From the NCBI GenBank assembly GCA_963756115.1, contig CAVWMN010000003.1, positions 558,001-622,000 of the forward strand: a DNA stretch of 64,000 nucleotides, in the 5' to 3' direction. The DNA comes from JTS-RE37 sp963756115 (GTDB lineage Bacteria > Bacteroidota > Bacteroidia > Flavobacteriales > Flavobacteriaceae). Shown in pieces: positions 26,956-35,775 of this stretch. The notes below the pieces were generated by a model, which was not told the DNA's origin, did not search any database, and saw nothing but the letters and a program-made list of their open reading frames with translations. Position 1 is the first letter of the stretch. Each line of letters begins with the position of its first letter. The translations under genes were made by a program, and so were the position numbers.

Positions 26956-28161
26956 ATGAAATCATTTTTAGTATCCTTTGTGGCGGTGTGGTTTTTCTGC
27001 AGTTCGGCCTATTCTCAGGAAAACAGTACCCCTGCATTTGGCAAAGGCATTTTTAACCTGGTTGGCAAGGATAGTACCTGGAGTATGCATATTGCAGCCC
27101 GGATGCAGTTTTTGGGCTCTGCAAGTTGGTCCAAAGGGACTGACGGGGGCCTGGTAGACCCGGAATCAAGTTTTATGGTCCGCAGGGCGCGTCTTAAATT
27201 CGACGGGTTTGCATATAGCCCAAAGTTGGAATATAAACTCGAGTTGGGCCTTTCTAACAGCGATATTTCCGGGGCTTCCGAATTTACGGGTGATGCTCCC
27301 CGCTATATACTCGATGCGGTGGTCATGTGGAATTTCTATAAGAATTTTGATTTGTGGGTAGGGCAGACCAAACTGCCGGGCAATGTGGAACGGGTCATTT
27401 CTTCCGGAAACCTGCAACTGGTTGACCGGTCTTTGCTCAACAGCCGGTTCAATATTGACCGGGATATGGGGATTCAGTTACGGCACCATTTTACCATTTC
27501 CGAAAACTTTATGGTCCGTGAAAAATTAGCGATGTCACAGGGAGAAGGCCGAAATATCACCAGCGGCAACCTGGGGGGGCATGAATATACAGCCCGTCTG
27601 GAGCTATTGCCACTGGGCGAATTTGAAAGTGACGGGGAATACAGTGGGAGTGACCTGAAAAGGGAGGTAACACCCAAATTGATGCTTGCAGCTACCTATG
27701 ATGCCAACCTAAATGCCGTCAAGGACAGGAGTAACCAGGGTTCTTATATGACCAATGATATTGGTTTTTACGAAACCGATATCAATACCCTTTTTATCGA
27801 TGCTGTATTCAAGTATGACGGATTCTCGGTAATGGCAGAGTACGCCAACAGGGATGCGGAAGATCCGATCGCCAAAAACTCAGATGGTACGCCCACGGGG
27901 GATGTGGTCCAGGTTGGAAGCGGCCTGAACCTCCAGGCGGGGTATTTGTTCCCTTCCAATTGGGAGGTTTCCGGAAGGTATACCAATATACAACTGGATG
28001 AAAACATCACTGGCAGTAACCCGGAATCCCAGTATACACTTGGCGTATCCAAATATATAGTCGGGCATAAACTAAAGGTTCAGACAGATCTCAGCTATCT
28101 TTCAGTAGATACCGGGACGGATGAATTGATGTACCGGTTGCAACTCGATGTCCATTTTTAA
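26956..28161 (+). CDS. Phosphate-selective porin (OprO/OprP family)
   Basis: Outer-membrane porin of 401 aa for phosphate or polyphosphate. A signal peptide covers about residues 1-21 (CSSAYSQ). The body has amphipathic beta-strands and family features such as SSFMVRRARLKFDGFAYSP (about 72-90), DLWVGQTKLPGNVERVISS and FSVMAEYANRD; it ends in the barrel-type DVHF. It is the first gene of the phosphate operon, 23 bp before pstS, and has a Pho-like promoter. The pairing with pstSCAB-phoU makes phosphate the likely solute. Confidence 0.93.
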   Translation: MKSFLVSFVAVWFFCSSAYSQENSTPAFGKGIFNLVGKDSTWSMHIAARMQFLGSASWSKGTDGGLVDPESSFMVRRARLKFDGFAYSPKLEYKLELGLSNSDISGASEFTGDAPRYILDAVVMWNFYKNFDLWVGQTKLPGNVERVISSGNLQLVDRSLLNSRFNIDRDMGIQLRHHFTISENFMVREKLAMSQGEGRNITSGNLGGHEYTARLELLPLGEFESDGEYSGSDLKREVTPKLMLAATYDANLNAVKDRSNQGSYMTNDIGFYETDINTLFIDAVFKYDGFSVMAEYANRDAEDPIAKNSDGTPTGDVVQVGSGLNLQAGYLFPSNWEVSGRYTNIQLDENITGSNPESQYTLGVSKYIVGHKLKVQTDLSYLSVDTGTDELMYRLQLDVHF

Positions 28162-28184
28162 TATAACGCAGTAAAAACACAACC

Positions 28185-29138
28185 ATGAAAAATATACTAA
28201 TTGTACTATCCCTTGCGCTGGCCGTTGCTGCCTGTGGGGAAAAGAAGGAAAAATCAGGGGACAGCCAGGATATGGCCAACCTGGAAGGGACCATTAAAGT
28301 AGATGGGTCGAGCACTGTGTTTCCGATAACGGAAGCCGTAGCAGAAGAATTTCGGGCGGAACAGCCTGATGTAAAGGTCACCATCGGTGTTTCCGGTACC
28401 GGGGGTGGATTTAAAAAATTCTCCCGGGGGGAGACCAATATTTCGGATGCTTCCCGGCCCATCAAAGACATGGAAATTGCAGCCTGCAAGGAAAACAATG
28501 TAGGTTATGTGGAACTCGAAATTGCCTATGACGGACTAGCCTTACTGGTACACCCTGAAAACGACTGGGTAGATAGTTTTACTGCCGGGGAATTAAAGAT
28601 GCTATGGGAACCATCCGCCCAGGGAAAAGTGATGAAATGGAACCAGATCCGCCCGGAATGGCCCAATGAAGAAATACATCTCTTTGGCCCTGGCGTAGCT
28701 TCAGGGACCTACGATTATTTTACGGAGGCCATTGTGGGCACCAGCGGCTCCAGTCGTGGCGACTTTACAGCCAGTGAAGATGACCATGTCTTGGTACAGG
28801 GGATAGCCGGGGATAAATATTCCCTCGGGTTTTTCGGACTTGCCTATTACACCGAGAACAAGGATAAATTGAAACTGATAGGAGTAGACAATGGCAAGGA
28901 GGTTGTGATGCCCAGTCTCGAAACTGTGAGCAATGGTACCTACAGCCCTTTATCGCGGCCTTTGTTCATCTATGTCAACAGCACCTCTGTTGCTTCCCCG
29001 GAAGTAGTGGCATTTGTTGATTTTTATCTGGAAAATGCTGAAGAACTATCAGAAGATGTTGGATATATTCCCCTCCCTGATGAAAATTACAGCAAGCAAA
29101 AAGAGAAATTCAAGGCTTTTGTTGCGGAACATAAATAG
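28185..29138 (+). CDS. pstS: Phosphate ABC transporter substrate-binding lipoprotein
   Basis: Periplasmic phosphate-binding protein of the Pst high-affinity importer (317 aa). Lipobox VAAC with Cys17. The phosphate-binding elements are visible: DGSSTVFPITEAVAEEF near residue 40, GVSGTGGGFKKFSRGETNISDASRPI at about 68-93 (broken here only by reading), and GVASGTYDYFTEAI near 173. Normal length for the Gram-negative lipoprotein type. A strong hairpin lies between it and pstC, consistent with PstS being made in excess over the membrane subunits. Confidence 0.96.
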   Translation: MKNILIVLSLALAVAACGEKKEKSGDSQDMANLEGTIKVDGSSTVFPITEAVAEEFRAEQPDVKVTIGVSGTGGGFKKFSRGETNISDASRPIKDMEIAACKENNVGYVELEIAYDGLALLVHPENDWVDSFTAGELKMLWEPSAQGKVMKWNQIRPEWPNEEIHLFGPGVASGTYDYFTEAIVGTSGSSRGDFTASEDDHVLVQGIAGDKYSLGFFGLAYYTENKDKLKLIGVDNGKEVVMPSLETVSNGTYSPLSRPLFIYVNSTSVASPEVVAFVDFYLENAEELSEDVGYIPLPDENYSKQKEKFKAFVAEHK

Positions 29139-29148
29139 TCCTTTATTG

Positions 29149-29182
29149 GGGTAACCGATAGCCCGAAAGCCATCGGTTACCC
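29149..29182 (+). terminator. Perfect 11-bp hairpin between pstS and pstC (attenuator/stabiliser)
   Basis: GGGTAACCGAT (29149-29159) and ATCGGTTACCC (29172-29182) are perfect inverted repeats with a 12-base loop; only TATTT follows. Probably gives partial termination or protects the porin-pstS part of the mRNA. Confidence 0.75.
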
Positions 29183-29200
29183 TATTTAATAAGTATAGCG

Positions 29201-30079
29201 ATGCGTAAGATCAAAGAAAGCATAATTGAAAAAACCCTTTTTTCCAGTGCTTTTATTACCATAGCGGTTACCGCTGGTATCATCGCTGTGCTTTCCCTGG
29301 AAACAGTCCGGTTTTTCAGTGAGGTGTCTATCATCGATTTTTTCACCGATACCCAATGGACGCCGCTGTTCACGGAAAAACATTTTGGCATCCTGCCATT
29401 GCTGTCAGGAACGCTCCTCACTTCATTTATCGCGATAATTTTTGCTTTGCCAATCGGCTTGTCCATCAGTATCTATTTGAGTGAATATGCCCCTGACGGC
29501 TTCCGGAAAACTGTAAAGCCCTTATTGGAGCTCCTTGCTGCTGTTCCTACGGTGGTATACGGTTTTTTTGCTTTGGTTGTGGTGACCCCATTCCTGCAAC
29601 AATTTATTCCCGGTTTGTCTGGTTTTAATTCCCTGTCAGCTGGTATCGTTATGGGGATCATGATCATTCCCTTTATATCATCCCTGAGCGAAGATGCCCT
29701 CCACGCCGTTCCGGATGCACTTCGTGAGGCATCCTTTGGGATGGGAGCCACTAAATTACAGACTGCCTTTAAGGTCATTGTCCCGGCAGCCTCATCGGGC
29801 ATCATAGTCTCCATCATCCTGGCTATATCCAGGGCTATTGGGGAAACCATGATTGTTGCAATAGCGGCGGGCCAGCAACCCAGGCTTACGCTGGACCCAA
29901 CAGTTCCTATAGAGACCATAACGGCATTCATCGTACAGGTGAGCCTGGGGGACGTTCAACACGGATCCCTGGAATACCGTACCATTTTTGCGGCTGGGAT
30001 CACCTTATTTGTCTTTACGTTCCTGCTCAATACAGTAAGTTACAGGATCAGGAAAAAATACCGGGAAAAGTATGCGTAG
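29201..30079 (+). CDS. pstC: Phosphate ABC transporter permease PstC
   Basis: Inner-membrane permease subunit of the Pst importer (292 aa). Six predicted transmembrane helices; the ABC-permease EAA loop, contacting PstB, is seen in ALREASFGMGATKLQTAFKV (about 175-194). Conserved family features include LLELLAAVPTVVYGFFAL (about 106-123) and AISRAIGETMIVAIAAG. It follows the hairpin after pstS and overlaps pstA by eight bases. Confidence 0.95.
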   Translation: MRKIKESIIEKTLFSSAFITIAVTAGIIAVLSLETVRFFSEVSIIDFFTDTQWTPLFTEKHFGILPLLSGTLLTSFIAIIFALPIGLSISIYLSEYAPDGFRKTVKPLLELLAAVPTVVYGFFALVVVTPFLQQFIPGLSGFNSLSAGIVMGIMIIPFISSLSEDALHAVPDALREASFGMGATKLQTAFKVIVPAASSGIIVSIILAISRAIGETMIVAIAAGQQPRLTLDPTVPIETITAFIVQVSLGDVQHGSLEYRTIFAAGITLFVFTFLLNTVSYRIRKKYREKYA

Positions 30080-30926
30080 TATGCGGAAGAACAGGTGGAA
30101 AGATGAACTTTTCAAATATTGGGGCATTTTTTGCACCATTATAGGACTGCTGCTCCTTGTAGTCTTTATCGGGGATATCCTTATCGACGGAATCCGGAGG
30201 ATTGACTGGGGTTTCATCACTGACCTTCCTTCCCGAAAGCCTGAAAATTCCGGGATATATACAGCGTTGATGGGCAGTATATGGGTATTGGTGCTTACCA
30301 CCCTCATCGCCTTTCCCCTGGGGGTGGCGGCAGGGATCTATCTGGAGGAGTATAGCAAAAAAAACAGGCTGGCCGGACTACTGGAAATCAATATTTCCAA
30401 CCTCGCCGGGGTGCCATCTATAATCTATGGATTATTGGGGCTGGAGGTGTTTGTTAGGATCATGCGCCTTGGCCCCAGTGTTTTAGCCGGGAGCCTTACC
30501 CTGTCTCTGCTCATCCTCCCAATCGTAATTGTAGCCACACGGGAAGCGATCAAAGCGGTCCCTACGTCTATTAAAGATGCATCCTATGCCCTGGGAGCTT
30601 CCAAGTGGCAGACCATATGGAACCAGGTGCTGCCGGCATCGGGCGGGGGCATACTTACCGGAGTGATCCTGGCTTTATCCAGGGCCGTAGGTGAAACGGC
30701 ACCCTTGATCGTAATCGGGGCCCTGGCCTATGTGCCATTTGTTCCCGAAAGTCCTATGGATGAATTTTCAGTGCTCCCTATCCAGATTTTCAACTGGATT
30801 TCCAGGCCGCAACCTGGATTCATTGAAAACGCGGCAGCAGCCATTATCATATTATTGCTGATTACCTTTGTTATGAACGGAATTGCGGTTTACTTTAGAA
30901 ATAAATGGCAGAAGAAATTGAGTTAA
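30072..30926 (+). CDS. pstA: Phosphate ABC transporter permease PstA
   Basis: Second permease subunit (284 aa), six predicted transmembrane segments. Motifs: ISNLAGVPSIIYGLLGL (about 109-125), the EAA loop SIKDASYALGASKWQTIW near residue 172, and LALSRAVGETAPLIVIGAL around 210. The start overlaps pstC by eight bases and the end overlaps pstB, so translation is coupled. Distinguished from PstC by order and by the APLIVIGA segment. Confidence 0.95.
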   Translation: MRSMRKNRWKDELFKYWGIFCTIIGLLLLVVFIGDILIDGIRRIDWGFITDLPSRKPENSGIYTALMGSIWVLVLTTLIAFPLGVAAGIYLEEYSKKNRLAGLLEINISNLAGVPSIIYGLLGLEVFVRIMRLGPSVLAGSLTLSLLILPIVIVATREAIKAVPTSIKDASYALGASKWQTIWNQVLPASGGGILTGVILALSRAVGETAPLIVIGALAYVPFVPESPMDEFSVLPIQIFNWISRPQPGFIENAAAAIIILLLITFVMNGIAVYFRNKWQKKLS

Positions 30927-31744
30927 CTATGGAAACGCCTGTAATAAAAACGCCACTGACGGATGGTATTTTTGATCCATCTTTAAAAAAGATCCCCAAG
31001 ATAGAGGTTGAGAAGGTAAAAGCCTGGTATGGCGATTTCCAGGCTATCAAAGGGATCAATATGACCATTAAACCCAACACGGTCACCGCATTTATTGGCC
31101 CGTCGGGCTGTGGGAAATCTACCTTCCTCCGGCTTTTTAACAGGATGAATGACTATATCGATTCATTCCGGATGGAAGGCAAAGTGCTGATTAATGGCAA
31201 AAACATCTATAAGAAAAAAGTGGTGGTTGAGGATTTGCGGAAGCAAATAGGCATGGTCTTCCAGAAACCGAACCCTTTTCCCAAATCAATTTTTGAAAAT
31301 GTCGCCTATGGGTTGAAAATCCATGGAATCAAAGATAAAAGATTTATCAGTGAGCGTGTAGAAAAGGCCCTGAAACAAGCGGATCTTTGGGAAGAGGTGA
31401 AAAACGACCTTAAAAAATCAGCACTGGCTTTATCGGGAGGACAACAGCAACGGCTGTGTATAGCCCGGACCCTTGCCATTGAGCCCTCCGTGATCCTGAT
31501 GGATGAACCCACCTCTTCGCTCGATCCTATTTCAACATCCAGGATAGAAGAGCTTATTTACCAGCTGAAGGAAAAATATACCATCATCATCGTTACACAC
31601 AACATGCAGCAGGCCAGCCGTATAAGCGATTACACAGCTTTCTTCTATATGGGTGACCTGATAGAATTCAACAAAACAAAAATCCTGTTCACCAATCCGG
31701 AAAAAGAACAAACCGAAAACTACATCACCGGACGTTTCGGATAA
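30905..31744 (+). CDS. pstB: Phosphate ABC transporter ATP-binding protein
   Basis: Cytoplasmic ATPase energising phosphate import. Walker A GPSGCGKST (about residues 63-71), the PstB Q-loop QKPNPFPKSIFENVAYGL, signature LSGGQQQRL (about 179), Walker B VILMDEPTSSLDP and the switch His in VTHNMQQA are all present. 279 aa if the ATG at 30905 is used, which overlaps pstA by 22 bases; the ATG at 30929 (METPVIKT), just after the pstA stop, is a good alternative and would remove eight residues. Followed 13 bp later by phoU. Confidence 0.97.
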   Translation: MAEEIELTMETPVIKTPLTDGIFDPSLKKIPKIEVEKVKAWYGDFQAIKGINMTIKPNTVTAFIGPSGCGKSTFLRLFNRMNDYIDSFRMEGKVLINGKNIYKKKVVVEDLRKQIGMVFQKPNPFPKSIFENVAYGLKIHGIKDKRFISERVEKALKQADLWEEVKNDLKKSALALSGGQQQRLCIARTLAIEPSVILMDEPTSSLDPISTSRIEELIYQLKEKYTIIIVTHNMQQASRISDYTAFFYMGDLIEFNKTKILFTNPEKEQTENYITGRFG

Positions 31745-31757
31745 ATCCAGAATACAT

Positions 31758-32423
31758 ATGTTAGAAAATGTTGCACAACACAGATCCGGACTCCAGGAAG
31801 CGGGCAATGAAATGCTCAACCTTTGCAGGTCACAACTGGATAAATCGCGGGAAGCCTTCCTTACCAACGACGGGGACCTGGCGGAGGAAGTAAATTATAC
31901 GGAAACCCGGGTCAATGCCCTTGATATAAAGATTCAAAGGGACTGTGAACGGTATCTCGCATTGTTTAACCCCGTAGCAATGGACTTACGCTTCGTGATG
32001 GCTATCCTTAAGATCAACTATGACCTCGAAAGGATCGCTGACCATGCCTACAATATTTCCAAATATGTCATCGAGGAAGATAAGAAGATGAATCCCCGGT
32101 TATTAAAAGCGCTGGATTTCGATAAAATGTACGAAACGATTGATACCATGATGGATTATATCGCCTCCGCCTATACGGACAGCGATGTTAAACTGGCCAG
32201 GAAGGTTTTCAAAAAGGATAAGATTTTAGATAAGATCAATGCCAATTCCTTCCAGGTCCTTGAAGAGGAGATTAAAAAAAATCCCGCCATCGTCCGGGAG
32301 GGATTGATCCTTTTTTCCGTTGTCAAAAAACTTGAAAGGGTGGGCGATCTCATTAAAAATATTGCCGAAGAAATTATCTTTTATACCGAAGCTGAGGTTA
32401 TCAAGCATAAAAAGAAAAAATAA
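31758..32423 (+). CDS. phoU: Phosphate transport system regulator PhoU
   Basis: Metal-binding two-domain helical protein (221 aa) that dampens Pst activity and Pho signalling. Two PhoU repeats are seen, each as a three-helix bundle; the metal-site pattern appears as NYDLERIADHAYNIS (about residues 90-104) and KKLERVGDLIKNIAEE (about 193-208). Last gene of the porin-pst operon. The PhoB/PhoR pair it would act through is not in this window. Confidence 0.95.
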   Translation: MLENVAQHRSGLQEAGNEMLNLCRSQLDKSREAFLTNDGDLAEEVNYTETRVNALDIKIQRDCERYLALFNPVAMDLRFVMAILKINYDLERIADHAYNISKYVIEEDKKMNPRLLKALDFDKMYETIDTMMDYIASAYTDSDVKLARKVFKKDKILDKINANSFQVLEEEIKKNPAIVREGLILFSVVKKLERVGDLIKNIAEEIIFYTEAEVIKHKKKK

Positions 32424-32563
32424 GACCGCTATCTTCACATTTTTAATAATTGCCAGTATATTCAAACCTTAAAAATTGTCCGGATTTACAAATACATCCG
32501 GAACAGGCAATTCAAATTCGCAGGATTAATGTACATTACGCGCGATAACCGGAACTCTAGATT
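32424..32563. other. phoU-pit intergenic region with small hairpin
   Basis: 140 bp without a gene. TCCGGAT near 32480 and ATCCGGA near 32495 can pair, but no T-run follows, so it is at most a weak terminator. A degenerate -7 box (TACATTAC, 32532-32539) could start the PiT transcript. No Pho-type half-site array is seen here. Confidence 0.45.
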
Positions 32564-34852
32564 ATGGATAATATTTACTTGCTAATGGTCATCGCGCTGG
32601 GTGCTTTGGCCGTGGCGGACCTTGTGGTAGGTGTCAGCAACGATGCCGTAAATTTCTTGAATTCAGCAATTGGTTCCAAGGCGATCTCTTTCAGGACCAT
32701 CATGATCGTTGCAAGTCTGGGCATAGCCCTCGGGGCAATATTTTCTAGCGGGATGATGGAAGTTGCCCGGAAAGGCATCTTCAATCCCGGGGAATTTTAC
32801 TTCAACGAGATTATGTTCATTTTTATGGCCGTAATGATCACGGATATCCTCCTCCTCGATTTTTTCAACACCGTAGGAATGCCAACTTCTACCACAGTAT
32901 CTATTGTATTTGAGCTTCTGGGGGCAGCGGTTGCCATGTCTATGATAAAAATAGCTGCAGACGGCGGGAGTTTCACGGAAGTGGTAAACTATATCAATAC
33001 CTCCAAAGCCACTGAGATCATCGTGGGGATCTTGCTTTCCGTTGTGATCTCATTTACCATCGGTGCCTTTGTACAATGGATCTCCCGGCTATTGCTATCC
33101 CATAACTTCGAAAAAAAGGCCAGCTGGGTTGGTGCGATATTCGGTGGCATCGCCTTAACGGCCATAACTTATTTTATTTTTATCAAAGGCATCAAGGATA
33201 CCCCCTTTGCAGATCAGAATTATGATTTGTTTGAAGGTGGAACTATTTCACAATTCCTGGAAACGCATGTATATGCCATAATTGGAGCGAGTTTCCTGTT
33301 ATGGTTCCTGCTTTCCTATGTCCTGATCAATTTCGGGCGTGTCAATATTTATAAAGTAATCATCGGGGTGGGCACGTTTGCCCTGGCACTGGCCTTCGCA
33401 GGAAACGACCTGGTAAATTTTATCGGCGTCCCGATCGCTGCGTACCAGTCTTACGAAGCCTGGATCGTATCGGGCCAGGCAGCTACTGAATTCAGCATGG
33501 ATGTACTGGCATCAAAAGTACCCACCCCTACCATTTTATTGTTCCTTTCCGGGATGGTAATGGTCACAACCTTATGGCTATCCAAAAAAGCGCGTTATGT
33601 TACCGATACAGAGATCAACCTCGCCCGGGAGGGAGAGGCAAAGGAACGTTTTGAACCCAATTTCCTGTCGAGGAGCCTGGTCCGTTTTGCCATGACCATC
33701 GGGGACTATTCCTCCTCCCTCCTCCCCGAATCTGTCCAGACAAATATCGATAACCGGTTTAAAAAGCCTGTCATAAAACTTCCCAAAGGCAAGACCCATG
33801 AACTGCCGGCTTTTGACATGGTACGGGCAGCTGTGAATCTGATGGTGGCCGGGATTCTTATTTCCATTGCCACATCCTATAAACTCCCGTTGTCTACTAC
33901 CTACGTGACCTTTATGGTTGCGATGGGCACATCCCTGGCAGACAGGGCTTGGGGGAGTGAGAGTGCCGTTTACCGCGTTGCCGGTGTCCTGAATGTGATC
34001 GGGGGATGGTTCCTTACCGCTATCATTGCTTTTATTGCTGCAGGAGCCGTTTTAACCATTATAAGTTTTGGAAAGGGTGCAGCCATAGCAATATTATTGT
34101 TTGCGGCCATCTTGTTGCTGGCCAGGAATTATATTTCCTATACCCGGAAATCCAGGGAGATCAGGGCTGAAGACAGCCTGAACCGGACGGAAAGCAGCTC
34201 CATCCATGGCGTGATCGAAGAAAGCTCCAAGAATATATCAAATGTGGTCAAGCGAAGCCATAAAATCTATTCCAATTCCATCAACGGCCTGGCCACCCAG
34301 GACCTGAGCATGTTGAAGAAAAACAAAAAACAGGGTTCCAAGTTATCCACAGAGATCGATGACCTGAGGGACAGCATCTTCTATTTTATCAAGAACCTGG
34401 ATGAAAAAAGTGTGGGGGCCAGCCATTTTTACATCAATATGCTGAGCTATCTCCAGGATATGGCACAATCCCTCGAGTATATCGGCAAAGTATGCCATAA
34501 ACACGTTCATAACAACCACAAAAAGCTCAAATACAACCAGGTGAAGGACCTCAAGGAAATTGAGGGGAAACTGGGGGAAATCCTTACCAAAAGCAAAGAT
34601 GCATTTGACCAGCATTCCTTTGAAAAAATCGGGATGATCCTGAAATCCAAACAGGAAATTTTTGACCTTGTCTCCCAAAAAATCGAGAAGCAGATCAGTC
34701 GAACCAGAACAGAGGAATCCAGCCCAAAAAATACGACGCTCTATTTCTCCCTGCTATTGGAAACAAAAGACCTGATGGCTGCAACCTTCCGGCTGTTGGA
34801 ACAGTACAATATTACCTATGATGGCAAAGTGATCCCCCCTACGGACCAATAA
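32564..34852 (+). CDS. PiT-family phosphate transporter with C-terminal PhoU-like domain
   Basis: Low-affinity inorganic phosphate symporter of 762 aa. The duplicated PiT signature appears as GVSNDAVNFLNSAIGS (about residues 23-38) and AGNDLVNFIGVPIAAYQS (about 283-300), with ten or more transmembrane helices to about residue 520. A soluble helical C-terminal region (about 530-750: DSLNRTESSSIHGVIEESS, SHFYINMLSYLQDMAQSL) looks PhoU-like and makes the protein much longer than classical PitA (about 500 aa). Such fusions are common in Bacteroidota. It sits after the Pst operon but seems to be a separate transcript, which gives the cell both high- and low-affinity uptake in one locus. Confidence 0.92.
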   Translation: MDNIYLLMVIALGALAVADLVVGVSNDAVNFLNSAIGSKAISFRTIMIVASLGIALGAIFSSGMMEVARKGIFNPGEFYFNEIMFIFMAVMITDILLLDFFNTVGMPTSTTVSIVFELLGAAVAMSMIKIAADGGSFTEVVNYINTSKATEIIVGILLSVVISFTIGAFVQWISRLLLSHNFEKKASWVGAIFGGIALTAITYFIFIKGIKDTPFADQNYDLFEGGTISQFLETHVYAIIGASFLLWFLLSYVLINFGRVNIYKVIIGVGTFALALAFAGNDLVNFIGVPIAAYQSYEAWIVSGQAATEFSMDVLASKVPTPTILLFLSGMVMVTTLWLSKKARYVTDTEINLAREGEAKERFEPNFLSRSLVRFAMTIGDYSSSLLPESVQTNIDNRFKKPVIKLPKGKTHELPAFDMVRAAVNLMVAGILISIATSYKLPLSTTYVTFMVAMGTSLADRAWGSESAVYRVAGVLNVIGGWFLTAIIAFIAAGAVLTIISFGKGAAIAILLFAAILLLARNYISYTRKSREIRAEDSLNRTESSSIHGVIEESSKNISNVVKRSHKIYSNSINGLATQDLSMLKKNKKQGSKLSTEIDDLRDSIFYFIKNLDEKSVGASHFYINMLSYLQDMAQSLEYIGKVCHKHVHNNHKKLKYNQVKDLKEIEGKLGEILTKSKDAFDQHSFEKIGMILKSKQEIFDLVSQKIEKQISRTRTEESSPKNTTLYFSLLLETKDLMAATFRLLEQYNITYDGKVIPPTDQ

Positions 34853-34906
34853 AAACCTGCCTGGGGAAGAAGGAGGGATCGTAACGACGTTAACCTGTAA
34901 GCTATA

Positions 34907-35626
34907 ATGATGCGCTATAAAATAGTTTTGTTTTTCTCGCTAACGCTTTCAACCGCCTTTGCCCAGGACCTTACCGGGGAACAGCTTTTGGAAAAAACGA
35001 TCCGATACCATGACCCCCGGGGTGTTTGGCCAGCATTTCACGGGGAGTTGACTATCCTTAGTAGTACACCGGGAAAAGGGGACCGGGTCAGTGAGGTTAT
35101 ACTGGACCTGCCAGCCCAATACTTTAAGCTTTCAGCCGCCCGTGACGGGGATACCATTACCTATGTTATGGATAAAAGTAGCTGTACCCCTGAATTGAAT
35201 GGCAACACCAGTATTAGTGAAGCAGATGCCATAAAACACAACATTAGTTGTGAACGTGGCAAAAGCATGAAAGATTATTACACCTATCTCTATGGCCTGC
35301 CCATGAAATTAAAAGATCCGGGCACCCTGGTGGACCCCGAAGTAACAAAAAGGAACTTCAAAGGCAGGGAATACCTTGTTTTAAAGGTTACCTATGCAGC
35401 GTCAGTGGGAACGGATACCTGGTATTTCTATTTTGACCCGGCAACTTATGCCATGCAGCTGTATCAGTTTTATCATGATGAATCCAAAAATGACGGTGAG
35501 TATATCCTGTTAAGCGGGGAGCTGGAAGTAAAGGGCATTAGGATGCCCCAAACGAGGGCCTGGTACTTTAATAAGGATAACACCTACCTCGGCACGGATA
35601 TCCTGGAAAAGGCCACCGCCCTGTAA
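34907..35626 (+). CDS. Exported DUF6503-like protein, unknown function
   Basis: Secreted protein of 239 aa with a signal peptide (about 1-20, ending TAFAQ). The following segment TGEQLLEKTIRYHDPRGVWP and the beta-rich remainder (LVLKVTYAASVGTDTWYFYF, MQLYQFYHDESKNDGEYILL) resemble the Bacteroidota family I know as DUF6503; the number is from memory and moderately certain. LolA-like lipoprotein-carrier folds are a possible structural relative. Two cysteines near residues 88 and 109 could form a disulfide. It lies 54 bp after the PiT gene and may be co-transcribed. Confidence 0.72.
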   Translation: MMRYKIVLFFSLTLSTAFAQDLTGEQLLEKTIRYHDPRGVWPAFHGELTILSSTPGKGDRVSEVILDLPAQYFKLSAARDGDTITYVMDKSSCTPELNGNTSISEADAIKHNISCERGKSMKDYYTYLYGLPMKLKDPGTLVDPEVTKRNFKGREYLVLKVTYAASVGTDTWYFYFDPATYAMQLYQFYHDESKNDGEYILLSGELEVKGIRMPQTRAWYFNKDNTYLGTDILEKATAL

Positions 35627-35775
35627 CCCATACGGCCATACTTTCCGTAAACCGGATATTCATTTACTGCCCTAAATACTGCATCCCCAACAGTAATCCA
35701 GCCCTTCCCTCCGGGTTACTGCTCTCGTAATTCCGGACAAGTAGTTAAAGCGGTTCATTTTTTAGTACTTTAGAT

